Of a stretch of 64,000 nt of DNA, positions 25,933-35,400 are shown piece by piece (the first letter of the stretch is position 1; each line of letters starts with the position of its first letter). Source of the stretch: Planctomycetota bacterium (lineage in GTDB: Bacteria > Planctomycetota > Brocadiia > JAADGH01); assembly GCA_013152475.1 (NCBI GenBank), contig JAADGH010000223.1:23423-87422 (forward strand), read 5' to 3'. The notes under the pieces are model-generated. The model worked only from the letters and a program-made list of their open reading frames with translations. It was not told the origin of the DNA and did no database searches. The position numbers and the translations under genes were made by a program.

Positions 25933-27684
25933 TCACGTCACAGTCGTTGCCTGGAATCCGTCGAACTGCCCGACCTCCACCCTCCGCCGCTTGCAGCCGT
26001 CGCCTTCGTTTTCCCAGATCGTCAGAGGCGAGGGGCCGTCCGTGCGACCGCAGAGCTCACAGTGGATCACATTGTCGGTCACATTCGCATGGACGAGGGC
26101 GGAGTCGAAGAGGCGCTTCACGATGACGCTCACATGCTCGCGGCCGGTCGGCTCGAAGTCGCAATCGGCAAGGCCCTTCATGGTCCAGTTGACGACCGTC
26201 TCCCAATCATCGAGGCTGATGGCATCGATGCGTTCCTCGTGCGTCATGATCACACCGTAGGCCAGACTGTCCAGGCCGAGTTTCACATTTGCGATAGCCC
26301 GGTCGGCGGCCTCGCGGAGCTTCGGCGCTTCAGCTTCGGTGAGGAACGGCACGTGGCCGCTGAGGATGTCCGTCACCATGTGTGTCCTGCCCAGATGCGA
26401 CGGGCTCATGCCGACGAACATCAGACCCGGATGCTGCGGGCAGCGGTCGATCACGAGGCCGGCCCGGCCGTTCGGTCCGCGCACGCCGTAGGGCCGGGGC
26501 CGCCAGAGGGGCTGCATGCCGTAAAGCTGGCCGACGACGCTGTTGTTTGTGGACAGGTCCACTCCGCGCGCGAGGAATCGCGGCACGGCGCGCCAGCCGA
26601 TCTCGCCGAAGTGGGCGTTGATGATCCGGCTGTGTCGGATCCCCGCCTTGGCGAAGGCATCGTCCATCCGCTCGAAATTGCGCTTGATGGCGGCGCCGCC
26701 CAGGTCGCGGCCGGTGATGTGGTCCAGCGACAGACCCTCGAAGGCCGTCTCCTTCCCGCCGTTGGAGAGGTCGGGCTTGTCGGGGAGGATGGCATAGGGC
26801 TTGTACTTCGGGTTCGCCTTGTAGAAATCATCGCGAAAGGCGTGCATGGAGAAATCCGCGCCTCCCTTGTCGAAGAGTTCCTTCGCGTTGGCCCAATCGG
26901 TCGGTCCCATCTCATCGATGAAGAGGCCGAGGTTCGGGCTGATGCCGTGCCGATTCAGGACATTCACATACGCGAAAGCGCCGTACGTGCCGTTGCAGTC
27001 GTCCATCCGCGCCGTGACGAAGGGGGGGATGCAGCGCATGGGAAGGGGCTTGGCCGCGGCCCAGACCAGCGCCCGCCACATGAGGCCATCAATGCCGCGG
27101 AGGTGACCGAGAACCCCCTCGGCATAGATTTCGTCGCCCGTGCCGAAGAGGACGACGCGGCCGTCATCAACCTGTGATTTCACAATCGCGGAGCTTCCAT
27201 CGGCGGTTGTCACGAGCACGCCGAGGCCATGGCCCACCGGCAGTGTGAGGACATCGATGGGGCAGTTGAGTGCGATTTCTTCATCCGGCTCGTGACCGGA
27301 GGTGATGAAGTGGGACACGGCGACGCGGAGGACATCGGTTTGCGCCATCTTTGCGCCGCTCGGTAGGAGCGCCCGAAGGGCCGGAGGCCACGATTTCGTC
27401 TCCCGGTCGAAGATGAGGATGCCTGCGCCGGCCTTCACGGCCTTGGCCATCTCTTCCGCCACATCGGGTTTGAGGCACGCGCCCGCGCCGTCGTGGGAAA
27501 GGATGTAGGCCGCGCGGGGGGCCACGTGCCCCGGCGGGAGTTTCCAGTAGTCGCCGCCCTCGATCACCTCGTACGGGACGCCGAAATGATCCAGCGCCGC
27601 AAAGACCGTCCACGCCACCCGCGCGCGCTCGGCGGGGCGGCGGCTGTCCACGACGACGAGCACGCTTCGATTTCCGGCTGCCAT
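25933..27684 (-). CDS. Two-domain protein with polysaccharide-deacetylase-like fold
   Basis: A 583-residue protein that I cannot place firmly. Residues ~1-190 look like an amidotransferase/ThuA-like Rossmann domain ('SVLVVVDSRRPAERARVA', 'AGAGILIFDRETKSW'). Residues ~230-480 resemble a NodB-type deacetylase barrel: 'PPFVTARMDDCNGTYGAF' recalls the catalytic Asp-Asp, and 'FSMHAFRDDF' and 'INAHFGEIGW' supply possible metal-site His. A Cys pair, 'CELCG', lies near residue 545. There is no signal peptide. The ATG is preceded by GAGGAAGAG. A carbohydrate-related role is an inference from fold alone. Confidence 0.45.
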   Translation of the reverse strand: MAAGNRSVLVVVDSRRPAERARVAWTVFAALDHFGVPYEVIEGGDYWKLPPGHVAPRAAYILSHDGAGACLKPDVAEEMAKAVKAGAGILIFDRETKSWPPALRALLPSGAKMAQTDVLRVAVSHFITSGHEPDEEIALNCPIDVLTLPVGHGLGVLVTTADGSSAIVKSQVDDGRVVLFGTGDEIYAEGVLGHLRGIDGLMWRALVWAAAKPLPMRCIPPFVTARMDDCNGTYGAFAYVNVLNRHGISPNLGLFIDEMGPTDWANAKELFDKGGADFSMHAFRDDFYKANPKYKPYAILPDKPDLSNGGKETAFEGLSLDHITGRDLGGAAIKRNFERMDDAFAKAGIRHSRIINAHFGEIGWRAVPRFLARGVDLSTNNSVVGQLYGMQPLWRPRPYGVRGPNGRAGLVIDRCPQHPGLMFVGMSPSHLGRTHMVTDILSGHVPFLTEAEAPKLREAADRAIANVKLGLDSLAYGVIMTHEERIDAISLDDWETVVNWTMKGLADCDFEPTGREHVSVIVKRLFDSALVHANVTDNVIHCELCGRTDGPSPLTIWENEGDGCKRRRVEVGQFDGFQATTVT

Positions 27685-27857
27685 GATCTCTTCCTCAATC
27701 TACTTGTTCCTTTCCCATGAGAATACAGGCCGGCGCATCGTCATCAGCAGATGTCGCCGGCCCCGGTCACACATGCCCTCCGGGCAGCGTGAATGCCTGG
27801 AAGCGTAACCAAAGCGGCGCAGAAAGGCAAGGACGAGCAGGGCGCCGCAATTTGTGC

Positions 27858-27887
27858 TTGACAGACCTTCCTGTGACCTGCTACCGT
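27858..27887 (+). promoter_or_regulatory. Weak candidate promoter of the adaptor-MacB operon
   Basis: TTGACA (27858-27863), an 18-nt spacer and TACCGT (27882-27887). The -35 is perfect but the -10 is poor. The 150 nt to the first ATG hold no other gene. Confidence 0.35.
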
Positions 27888-28036
27888 AAGATATTCACTG
27901 TGCAGTGCAGTTGCCCCGCAGCGGACATATCTCACAAGCCGCCCCGCGCTTTGATGACCGCTGGGCGAATCATGCCCGCGGAATGGAGGGGAGACTGTCT
28001 TCGTCATTTCACTCGCCTGCACGACGGCCGAACGTC

Positions 28037-29524
28037 ATGAGGAAACGTATCGTATTGTCATCCCTTGTCGGTCTGTTTCTGGCCACCGGGCTGGGATCCT
28101 GCCTCAAGGACGGCCTCACCGGGAGCAATCCCCTTGTCGCCCCGGTGCGGAAGATGGACCTGACGATCCGCGTTCGCGGCACGGGCAAGCTGGAGGCCGC
28201 CCACTCGCTGCGCGTGACGGCAATGCTGTGGTGGAAGCCCATCACCTGGGTCATCCCCGAGGGCGCCATGGTAAAGAAAGGGGATCTCATCGTTACGTTC
28301 GAGAAGAAGGACATCGAGAACGAATACCGCACGGCCAAGGCCGACTATGCCGTGGCCCAGGCCGAGCTCAAAAAGTCCAAGATGGAGTTGGAGGCAAAGA
28401 AACATCAACTCGAGGCCGAGATCAAGTCCTGCGAGGCGGACCTCGTGATTGCCAAACTCGAACTGGAGCGCATCAGGAGCCTGCCTCGGCCGGATGATGT
28501 CCGGCAGAAGGAGTCGGCCCTGCGCCGGGCCAAGGCTACCTTTGATGTGGCAAGGGAGGAGTATGAGCGGATGTCACGCTTCAAAGGCCAGGGCATCCTC
28601 GCCGATGCGGAGGTCCGGCGGATGATCTCGGAGATGAAAGAAGCAGAGGCGGCTTATATTTGTGCCCAATCGGACCTGCGGGTGACCCAGGCCGGCGCGC
28701 ACCCGGACAACATCCGCGAGGCGGAGCTCGAGGTGGAGCAGGCGCAGATTGCCCTCGATCAGGCCAAACAGGGCATGCCGGACACCGTCAAGCAACTGGA
28801 AGCGGCCGTGGAGAAGCAGAAGGCCCAGACGGAGAAGGCGAAGAACACTCTCGACCAGAAGAAAAAGGACCTGAAAAACACGGAGATGACCGCGCCGGTG
28901 GACGGGATGGTGGTCTACCGGACCGTGAACCAGAAGAAGATTGCGAAGGGCGTGAAGATGTGGAAGGGGTGCGCCATTATGGACCTGCCCGACCTTTCGA
29001 AGATGATCGTGAAGACGAAAATCCGCGAGGACCACATCGATCGCGTCAAGAAGGGACAGAAGGTCGCCGTCCACATCGACGCCCTGCCGGCGGAGAACTT
29101 CACGGGCGAGGTGACGGAGGTGGGCAAGATTGCCAAAGACAAGGCGGAGGGGGAAGTCCTGGGCTGGGCCCAGGAGAAGCAAGAGTCGGGCATCAAGGTG
29201 TTCGACGTGACCGTCGCCATCGACCAGTCCGACAAGCGTCTCGTGCCGAATCTGATGGCGAAGATGGACATCCTGGTGGAGACCCGAGAGGGCGTGCTGG
29301 TTGTCCCCCTTGATGCCGTGACCGAGAAAAACGGCGAGACCTTCGTGACCGTGAAGTCCGGCGGCCGCATGGAAAAGCGCCCGGTCGAGCTGGGTGCGGA
29401 GTGTGGCGATCTGGTGGTCGTCAAGTCGGGCCTGAAGGAGGGGGAACGCGTGTGCCTTTCGGCGGAAAAGCGGAAGGCAAGAGAAGCGGACACGGAGTTG
29501 CATAGGGAGATCACGAAGCCGTGA
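28037..29524 (+). CDS. HlyD-type adaptor lipoprotein, first of three
   Basis: A 495-residue membrane fusion protein of a MacAB-type system. A lipoprotein signal ('LVGLFLATGLGSC', Cys about 18) is followed by a beta-barrel/lipoyl half ('KGDLIVTFEKKDIENEYRTA'), an exceptionally long alpha-helical hairpin (about residues 90-290), the second lipoyl half ('MTAPVDGMVVYRTVNQKK') and C-terminal barrel domains. ATG 28037 was chosen because the signal begins there; a reading from 27905 adds 44 non-signal residues. Its stop overlaps the GTG of the next adaptor by 4 nt. Confidence 0.85.
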   Translation: MRKRIVLSSLVGLFLATGLGSCLKDGLTGSNPLVAPVRKMDLTIRVRGTGKLEAAHSLRVTAMLWWKPITWVIPEGAMVKKGDLIVTFEKKDIENEYRTAKADYAVAQAELKKSKMELEAKKHQLEAEIKSCEADLVIAKLELERIRSLPRPDDVRQKESALRRAKATFDVAREEYERMSRFKGQGILADAEVRRMISEMKEAEAAYICAQSDLRVTQAGAHPDNIREAELEVEQAQIALDQAKQGMPDTVKQLEAAVEKQKAQTEKAKNTLDQKKKDLKNTEMTAPVDGMVVYRTVNQKKIAKGVKMWKGCAIMDLPDLSKMIVKTKIREDHIDRVKKGQKVAVHIDALPAENFTGEVTEVGKIAKDKAEGEVLGWAQEKQESGIKVFDVTVAIDQSDKRLVPNLMAKMDILVETREGVLVVPLDAVTEKNGETFVTVKSGGRMEKRPVELGAECGDLVVVKSGLKEGERVCLSAEKRKAREADTELHREITKP

Positions 29525-31062
29525 GGGTTCAGCACCTTACCAGTGGCCCCCATTGCGGAGGGTGTGGCGGCAGAGCACGCTCAAGCACGTTTGGGCGTGT
29601 CTTTCACCAGCAGGGAACCCTCCTCGTGTGCTTCGTTGTTCTTGCGTTTGCAGGGTGCGGGCGGAACTCCCCGTCCGCCCTCCAAACCGCGAAGGTGACG
29701 CGCGGCGACCTGACGCTGTCGGTTGACCTTCGCGGCGAGCTGGAGGCGGAGAAGGTGGAGAAGGTCCGCCGTCCGCAGCTCTACGGCTCCCGAGGGGGCG
29801 TGAAGATCACGAAGCTGATCCCCGAGGGCACGGACGTCAAGGAGGGCGATCTGATCGTTGAGCTGGACAAGGCGGACCTCCAGAGCAACCTGAAGAAGGC
29901 CGAGAGCGGGGTGAAGGAGGAAACCGCCGACCTGGAGAAGGCGCGGAAGACCCTGGCCGTCGAGGGAGAGAAGCTCCTCTCCGAGGTAAAGAAGCTGAAG
30001 GCCGACCTGGAGATCAAGCAGTTGGAGCTGGGCCTGGTGGAATCGCTCCCCACGACGAGCGATATGGTGCAAGTGGAAACCGAGCTCGAAACAGCGAAGG
30101 TGGTGGCCAAGCTGGAGGAGCAGGACTACGCCCCCGCCCTGCAGCTCCACAAGACCGGCCACCAGACCGACGAAGAACTGGAGATCGCCGAGCTCGAGAT
30201 GAAGCATGCGAGGATCGACCTGGAGCGCAAAACGCTGATCTACAATCTGGTGGCGAAGGGCGCGGATGAGTTTGGGATCAAGCGCGCCCGTCTTGCGGTC
30301 GAGCTCGCCCGTATCTCACTGGACCAGGCCAAGGCGAAGCTCGACTACGAAGGCAAGAAGCTGCAGGAGGACATCAAGGCCGCCGAGGCCGACCTCACGC
30401 TCGTCAAGAAAGAGCGCGAGCGTCGGGCGGAGGCCGTTAAGGCGGCGGACGTGAAGGCCCCGTGCGCGGGGACGGTGGTGTACGCCAAGGTCTGGCAGGG
30501 CTCAGGGGAGGAGAAAATCACGGAGGGCACCGCGGTCTGGACCCACAGTCCCATCATTTTCCTGCCCGACCTGCACACGATGGTCGCGGAGGTCTGGGTC
30601 GAGGAGTCCCAGATTCGTCTCATCAAAGAGGGCCAGTCGGCCACCATCAAGATGGATGCGATCAAGGACGTCGAATTCCACGGCTCAGTGTACGAGGTGG
30701 GGAATGTGACTTTTGATAAAAACGAAACTCGCGGCCGGAGCGCCTGGCTCTACGGGGAGGAGTCGTCGGGTATTCGCGTCTTCAAGGTCAAGGTCCGCAT
30801 CAAGGAAAAGGACGAGCGCCTCAAACCCGGACTGAACGGCTACGTGAAGATCATCAGCGAGGAGATGAAGAACGTGCTCAGCGTGCCGGTCCATGCGGTG
30901 TTCCGGCGGGATGGGCAGGAGATCGTCTACGTCCGCGAGGGGCGACGCTGGGCGGTCCGTCCGGTGGAGACCGGCAAGACGGCGGAAGGGAGAGTCGTGA
31001 TCGCAAAGGGCCTGAGCGAGGGCGAGACCGTCAGCCTCGCGGCCCCGGAGGCGGGGCGATGA
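29521..31062 (+). CDS. HlyD-type adaptor lipoprotein, second of three
   Basis: A 513-residue adaptor paralogue with the same layout: lipobox 'VVLAFAGC' (Cys about 43), barrel/lipoyl half, long coiled coil (about 120-310), second lipoyl half ('VKAPCAGTVVYAKVWQGSG') and C-terminal barrel. The GTG start overlaps the previous stop (GTGA). The first ~35 residues are odd: bases 29576-29599 are a CACGCTCAA hairpin of the spacer-repeat type, so the native N-terminus has probably been altered or lengthened by a repeat. It overlaps the third adaptor by 4 nt (ATGA). Confidence 0.8.
   Translation: MRVQHLTSGPHCGGCGGRARSSTFGRVFHQQGTLLVCFVVLAFAGCGRNSPSALQTAKVTRGDLTLSVDLRGELEAEKVEKVRRPQLYGSRGGVKITKLIPEGTDVKEGDLIVELDKADLQSNLKKAESGVKEETADLEKARKTLAVEGEKLLSEVKKLKADLEIKQLELGLVESLPTTSDMVQVETELETAKVVAKLEEQDYAPALQLHKTGHQTDEELEIAELEMKHARIDLERKTLIYNLVAKGADEFGIKRARLAVELARISLDQAKAKLDYEGKKLQEDIKAAEADLTLVKKERERRAEAVKAADVKAPCAGTVVYAKVWQGSGEEKITEGTAVWTHSPIIFLPDLHTMVAEVWVEESQIRLIKEGQSATIKMDAIKDVEFHGSVYEVGNVTFDKNETRGRSAWLYGEESSGIRVFKVKVRIKEKDERLKPGLNGYVKIISEEMKNVLSVPVHAVFRRDGQEIVYVREGRRWAVRPVETGKTAEGRVVIAKGLSEGETVSLAAPEAGR
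29576..29599. repeat. CACGCTCAA-type hairpin inside an adaptor N-terminus
   Basis: cacgctcaa-gcacg-tttgggcgtg forms a stem with one wobble pair. It matches 19 of 24 positions of the spacer hairpin at 3956-3979. Confidence 0.45.
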
Positions 31063-32537
31063 AGCGCGGCCTGATGGTGTTTGCCGGGGCGCTGTTCGTG
31101 GCGGTGTTGGGCGTCTCTATGTTCTGTTCGCTGTGGACGTCGGCCGGCCGCCCGCAGACCCGGCGCACCATCACGGTCGCACGGGAAACGCTGCCGGTTA
31201 CCATCACCGAAACGGGCCTGCTGGAGCCGAAGGCGTATGAGATCGTCACCGCTCCCGTCAGCGGAGAGCTGGTCGAGCTGATCAAGGAAGGCGCCGAGGT
31301 GCGGGAGGGGGATGTCGTCGCACGGCTGAACGACGACGAGGCCCGCGAAGAGCTGGAGATGGAGAAGATCGCCATCAAAACCATCCAGGCCAAACTTCGC
31401 AAGGCCCAGCTTGACAGCGAACTCACGGAAAAGGACCTGACGTTTGAACGCCGGAAGGCGCAGATCGAGTTGGACCTGGCGAAGCTGGACCTGGCCGAAC
31501 TCGAACGAAAGCCGATGGCCTTGGTGTTGGCGCTCGGGGGAGTGGATGAGGCCTATTGGAAAGCGGCGACAGAGACGGTGACCCAACTCGCGCGGTTGGA
31601 CGTGGAATACGCGGCCCTGGCCGAGCAGACCGCCCTCAAGCGGTACGAACGGCAGAAGAAGCTCGCCAAGCAGGGGGTGGCCTCGGAAAACGACGTGGGC
31701 GACGCCCGCCTGAAGTACGAACGGGAACGGGCCGTCCATGAGAACGCGCAGATCATCCTTGAGCTGATCCGGAAGGGGGTCCCGAAGGGCGACATCCAGA
31801 TCGCGCAGGAGAAGGTCAAACAGGCCGAGGTCAAGCTCATGCAGATCGAACAGAGCGCCCGGGCCCAGGTGGACCTCAAGAAGGCCGAGGCCGCCGTGGC
31901 GCAGGCCGAACTGAACCGGAAGCAGGAGTCACTGGACATCCACCGCGCTATTCTGCAAAGCACGGTGGTGAAGTCCCCGGCCGCCGGCACTGTGCTGTAC
32001 TGGGGCCAGTGGGGGCGCCCGCACGAGGGGGACCGAATCTGGCGCGGCAACGGGTTTCTCTCTATCACTCAACTGGGCAGGATGATCGTCCGCACCCACG
32101 TGAACGAGGTGGACTGCCGGCGGATCGGCGTCGGCCAGAAGGTCATTGTCCGCGTCGAGGCCCTGCCGGACAAGGTGTATCACGGCAAGGTGACCTGGAT
32201 TGCCGGGCTGGCCACCGACCGCGATGAGCGGCAGCAGGGGGTGCTGCGAAAGGACCTCTCCAACATCATGGTTTTCGAGGTGATGCTGGAGATCGAGGAG
32301 TGCGACAAGCAGCTTCTGCCCACAATGAGCGCGACGGTGGAGATCATCGTCGAGGAGCTCAAGGACGTCATCGCGGTCCCCTTCAGTGCATTGATCGAGC
32401 GCGATGGCAGGGCCTTTGTCCGTGTGCTCGAAAACGGTCGCGCGACCGAGCGCGAGGTCAAGACGGGCCGATCCATTCGGAGCAAGGTGGTGGTAACGGA
32501 GGGGCTGAAGGATGGGGACGTTGTCTGCCTCATGTGA
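31059..32537 (+). CDS. HlyD-type adaptor, third of three, membrane-anchored
   Basis: A 492-residue adaptor with an N-terminal transmembrane anchor (about residues 5-25, 'MVFAGALFVAVLGVSMFCSL') in place of a lipobox. It has a lipoyl half ('GAEVREGDVVARLNDDEARE'), a long coiled coil (about 100-300) with an extra hydrophobic patch near residue 150, and a second lipoyl half ('VKSPAAGTVLYWGQWGRP'). It is coupled to the second adaptor (ATGA) and lies 12 nt before the MacB-type gene. Three non-identical adaptors for one transporter could form a mixed hexamer or stacked tube. Confidence 0.83.
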   Translation: MKRGLMVFAGALFVAVLGVSMFCSLWTSAGRPQTRRTITVARETLPVTITETGLLEPKAYEIVTAPVSGELVELIKEGAEVREGDVVARLNDDEAREELEMEKIAIKTIQAKLRKAQLDSELTEKDLTFERRKAQIELDLAKLDLAELERKPMALVLALGGVDEAYWKAATETVTQLARLDVEYAALAEQTALKRYERQKKLAKQGVASENDVGDARLKYERERAVHENAQIILELIRKGVPKGDIQIAQEKVKQAEVKLMQIEQSARAQVDLKKAEAAVAQAELNRKQESLDIHRAILQSTVVKSPAAGTVLYWGQWGRPHEGDRIWRGNGFLSITQLGRMIVRTHVNEVDCRRIGVGQKVIVRVEALPDKVYHGKVTWIAGLATDRDERQQGVLRKDLSNIMVFEVMLEIEECDKQLLPTMSATVEIIVEELKDVIAVPFSALIERDGRAFVRVLENGRATEREVKTGRSIRSKVVVTEGLKDGDVVCLM

Positions 32538-32549
32538 TATGGCGGTGTT

Positions 32550-34577
32550 GTGTCTACGATCATCAAAGTCGAAAATTTGAGCCGCGTCTACCGCAAAGGC
32601 GACAATGAGATCGTCGCGCTGGACCGTGTGAGCCTGGAGGTGAAAGAGGGCGAGTTCGTGTCGATCATGGGGCCGTCCGGCTCGGGCAAGTCTACTCTCA
32701 TGCACATCCTCGGCGGCCTCGACCGCCCCACCAGCGGGGCATACCTCCTTGACGGAGAACGTGTGGATCACCTGAACGACACGGAACTCTCGCGAATCCG
32801 CGGCCGGAAAGTGGGCTTCGTCTTCCAGACGTTCAACCTGCTTCCCGACAGCACCGCCGGCGAGAACGTGGCCCTGCCGCTCCTCTACCTGGGGCTGGAC
32901 GCCAAGGTGCGCCGCAAGTGGTCGGCGAAGGCCGTTGGGGCGCTCGGCCTGGCAGACCGCATCGACCACCGCCCCACCGAGCTGTCCGGGGGGCAGGTGC
33001 AGCGCGTGGCCATCGCACGGGCGCTGGTCAACCGTCCGCGCCTCATCCTCGCCGACGAGCCGACGGGCAACCTCGACTCCCACACTGGGCAGGAGATCAT
33101 GGCCATCTTCCAGAAACTGCACGAAGCGGGGAACACGGTGGTCATGGTCACCCATGACGAGCGACTGGCCCGCTATGCCAGCCGCATCATCGAGCTGCGT
33201 GACGGCAAAACTGTCAGCGAGAGAGAGGTGACCGACAGGACGATGCCGGACGTCGATGCCGAGGGAGTGACCGAGATCGATGCGGACGAGGACACCGGAG
33301 AGCTGGAACCTCGCCGGATGCGCTGGGTCGACATGGTCCGGATCGGGTGCCGGGAGGGGCTGATGGCCCACAAGATGCGCACGGCGCTCACCATGCTCGG
33401 CGTGCTTTTTGGCGTCTCGGCCGTGATCGCCATGTCCTCCATCGGCGAGGGGGGTAAACAGCAGGCCATCCAGCAGATCGAGCAGATGGGGATCAACAAC
33501 ATCCGCGTCCGCGCTCTGGACCTGAAGGGCGAGGAGCTGATGGAAGCCCGCCGGAAACTCTCCGCCGGCCTGACGCGGGACGATGCGCGGGCGCTGAGGG
33601 AGCTCATCCCCTCCATTGAATACGCCGTGCCCATGAAGGCGATGAACATCCCCCTGACCTACGAGGCCAAGAAGCCGAAGGCGAAGGTCATCGCGACCGC
33701 GCCTGAGTATCAGGAAGTGGTCAACTTCCATGTCAGCAGCGGGCGCTTCATCAATGGGGAGGACATGGCCGGTTGCCGGCGGGTGTGCGTGCTGGGGGTG
33801 GGCATCAAGTGGGATCTGTTTGCCAACGACGTCGCGCTCGACCGGTTGATCCGCATCGGGCGGGAGTGGCACGTGGTCGTGGGCGTCATGGAGGAGAAGG
33901 CGCGGCCCGAAGGGTCGGCCAAGGCGATCAGCGAGCGCGATCTGAACCACGATGTCTACATCCCCCTCACCGCCGCGCTGAAGCGGACGAAGCTCGATCC
34001 GCTCAAGAGCGAGATCACGGAGATCGCCGTCAAGGTGAAGTCCGCAGACCTGGTGCGCAAGACCGCTGGCGTGATCGAGACGGTGATGGACCGCCGGCAC
34101 CGCAACGTGGACGACTACAAGATCGTCATCCCCCAGGAGCTGTTGGAGCAGCACCAGCGCACGCAGCGGATCTTCAACACGGTGATCGGCTTCACGGCCA
34201 TGATCTCCCTGGTCGTCGGCGGGATCGGGATTATGAATATCATGCTGGCGACCGTGACCGAGCGGACCAAGGAAATCGGCATCCGTCGCTCCGTGGGCGC
34301 GTGCAAGCGGGACATCCTGCGGCAGTTCCTCATCGAGGCCGTCGGGATCAGCCTGACGGGTGGGGCCTTCGGCATTGCGCTGGGGTGTCTCTTCGCCGGG
34401 GCCATTCCCATGCTGGCCGGGTGGCTGTCGCCGGGGTCGGACTGGCCGACGGTGGTCTCGGCCAAGGCCATCGTTCTCGGTTTCACGCTGTCGGTGTCCG
34501 TGGGAGTCCTCTTCGGCATCTACCCCGCCTACAAGGCCGCCGCCCAGGACCCGATCGAGGCGCTGCGCTACGAGTAA
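32550..34577 (+). CDS. MacB-type ABC transporter (ATPase fused to FtsX-like permease)
   Basis: A 675-residue fusion. The N-terminal ATPase has Walker A 'GPSGSGKSTLMHILGG' (about residues 40-55), the signature 'LSGGQVQRVAIARAL' and Walker B 'LILADEPTGNLDS'. After a linker come TM1 (about 275-300), a large periplasmic MacB_PCD domain, and TM2-4 in the FtsX domain (about 540-665). MacB is a mechanotransmission pump that acts with a periplasmic adaptor and TolC; here the adaptors are the three genes upstream. The start is GTG 32550. Substrate unknown. Confidence 0.92.
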   Translation: MSTIIKVENLSRVYRKGDNEIVALDRVSLEVKEGEFVSIMGPSGSGKSTLMHILGGLDRPTSGAYLLDGERVDHLNDTELSRIRGRKVGFVFQTFNLLPDSTAGENVALPLLYLGLDAKVRRKWSAKAVGALGLADRIDHRPTELSGGQVQRVAIARALVNRPRLILADEPTGNLDSHTGQEIMAIFQKLHEAGNTVVMVTHDERLARYASRIIELRDGKTVSEREVTDRTMPDVDAEGVTEIDADEDTGELEPRRMRWVDMVRIGCREGLMAHKMRTALTMLGVLFGVSAVIAMSSIGEGGKQQAIQQIEQMGINNIRVRALDLKGEELMEARRKLSAGLTRDDARALRELIPSIEYAVPMKAMNIPLTYEAKKPKAKVIATAPEYQEVVNFHVSSGRFINGEDMAGCRRVCVLGVGIKWDLFANDVALDRLIRIGREWHVVVGVMEEKARPEGSAKAISERDLNHDVYIPLTAALKRTKLDPLKSEITEIAVKVKSADLVRKTAGVIETVMDRRHRNVDDYKIVIPQELLEQHQRTQRIFNTVIGFTAMISLVVGGIGIMNIMLATVTERTKEIGIRRSVGACKRDILRQFLIEAVGISLTGGAFGIALGCLFAGAIPMLAGWLSPGSDWPTVVSAKAIVLGFTLSVSVGVLFGIYPAYKAAAQDPIEALRYE

Positions 34578-34609
34578 GCGGCCGTGCAGGCGGGGTCTGC
34601 GGTATTTGT

Positions 34610-34638
34610 TTGACTCGGGGGCGCGGAGGGGATATAAT
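34610..34638 (+). promoter_or_regulatory. Promoter of the DUF502-DUF445 genes
   Basis: TTGACT (34610-34615), a 17-nt spacer and perfect TATAAT (34633-34638), 51 nt before the ATG. Confidence 0.75.
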
Positions 34639-34688
34639 AAAGAAGGTGTTCAGTCCCATGATAACTCTCGTACTGGGCGAGTGAACCC

Positions 34689-35399
34689 ATGACTTTCCGA
34701 AGAGCATTCCTCACCGGCCTGGCCGCGGTCCTTCCGATCCTGGTCACGCTCTTTCTGTTGTATACGTTCTTCGGATATGTGGATGCCATTACACAGCCCC
34801 TCACCGATCGGCTGCTGGGGTTGCTCGGGGCGACGGACTGGCACGCGCCCTTTCCGACGCTCATTTGGATCGCTGGCGTCTTCTGTTACTTGCTGTTTAT
34901 GATCGGCCTGATCTACCTGATCGGGCGCCTCGTCGCCAGCTACCTGGGCGGACTGCTGTTCCAGTGGTTCGAGAATGTCTTTCTCAAACTTCCCGTGGTG
35001 CGGGCGATCTATCCTTATGCGAAGCAGGTGACCGACTACTTCTTCTCCGACAAGGTCGCGCGGTTCCACCATGTCGTTGCGGTGCAGTATCCCCGCAAAG
35101 GCGTCTATTCCGTCGGCTTCCTCACCGGCGACAGCATGGACCAGATCCAGGAGGCGGAGACGAAGAAGTTCGTGAACGTCTTCGTCCCAAGCTCCCCGAC
35201 GCCCTTCACGGGGTATGTGGTCTTTGTGCCGGAGGATGAATTGATCCATCTGGGCATCACGGTGGATCAGGCCCTTCGCCTTACGGTGTCCGGTGGTGTG
35301 ATCGTCCCTCCTCACAAGGGCCCGCCGCCCGTCTCGGGCCCTCCGACAACGCCGCCATCCCCCCAAGAGACGGCCCACGCCACGACGACGGAGACGTAG
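34689..35399 (+). CDS. DUF502 family membrane protein
   Basis: A 236-residue protein with two N-terminal transmembrane helices (about residues 8-28 and 58-82) and the DUF502 core 'VVAVQYPRKGVYSVGFLTG' (about 131-149). The C-terminus is a Pro/Thr-rich tail. In other bacteria the family is near-universal in Gram-negatives but has no established role. It is separated from the DUF445 gene by one base, so both are translated from one message. Confidence 0.88.
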   Translation: MTFRRAFLTGLAAVLPILVTLFLLYTFFGYVDAITQPLTDRLLGLLGATDWHAPFPTLIWIAGVFCYLLFMIGLIYLIGRLVASYLGGLLFQWFENVFLKLPVVRAIYPYAKQVTDYFFSDKVARFHHVVAVQYPRKGVYSVGFLTGDSMDQIQEAETKKFVNVFVPSSPTPFTGYVVFVPEDELIHLGITVDQALRLTVSGGVIVPPHKGPPPVSGPPTTPPSPQETAHATTTET

Positions 35400-35400
35400 G

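Noticed and set aside
31929..34154. Antisense frame of 741 codons opposite the MacB-type gene
   Set aside because: Shadow of a strongly conserved ABC transporter; no recognisable motif or start signal.
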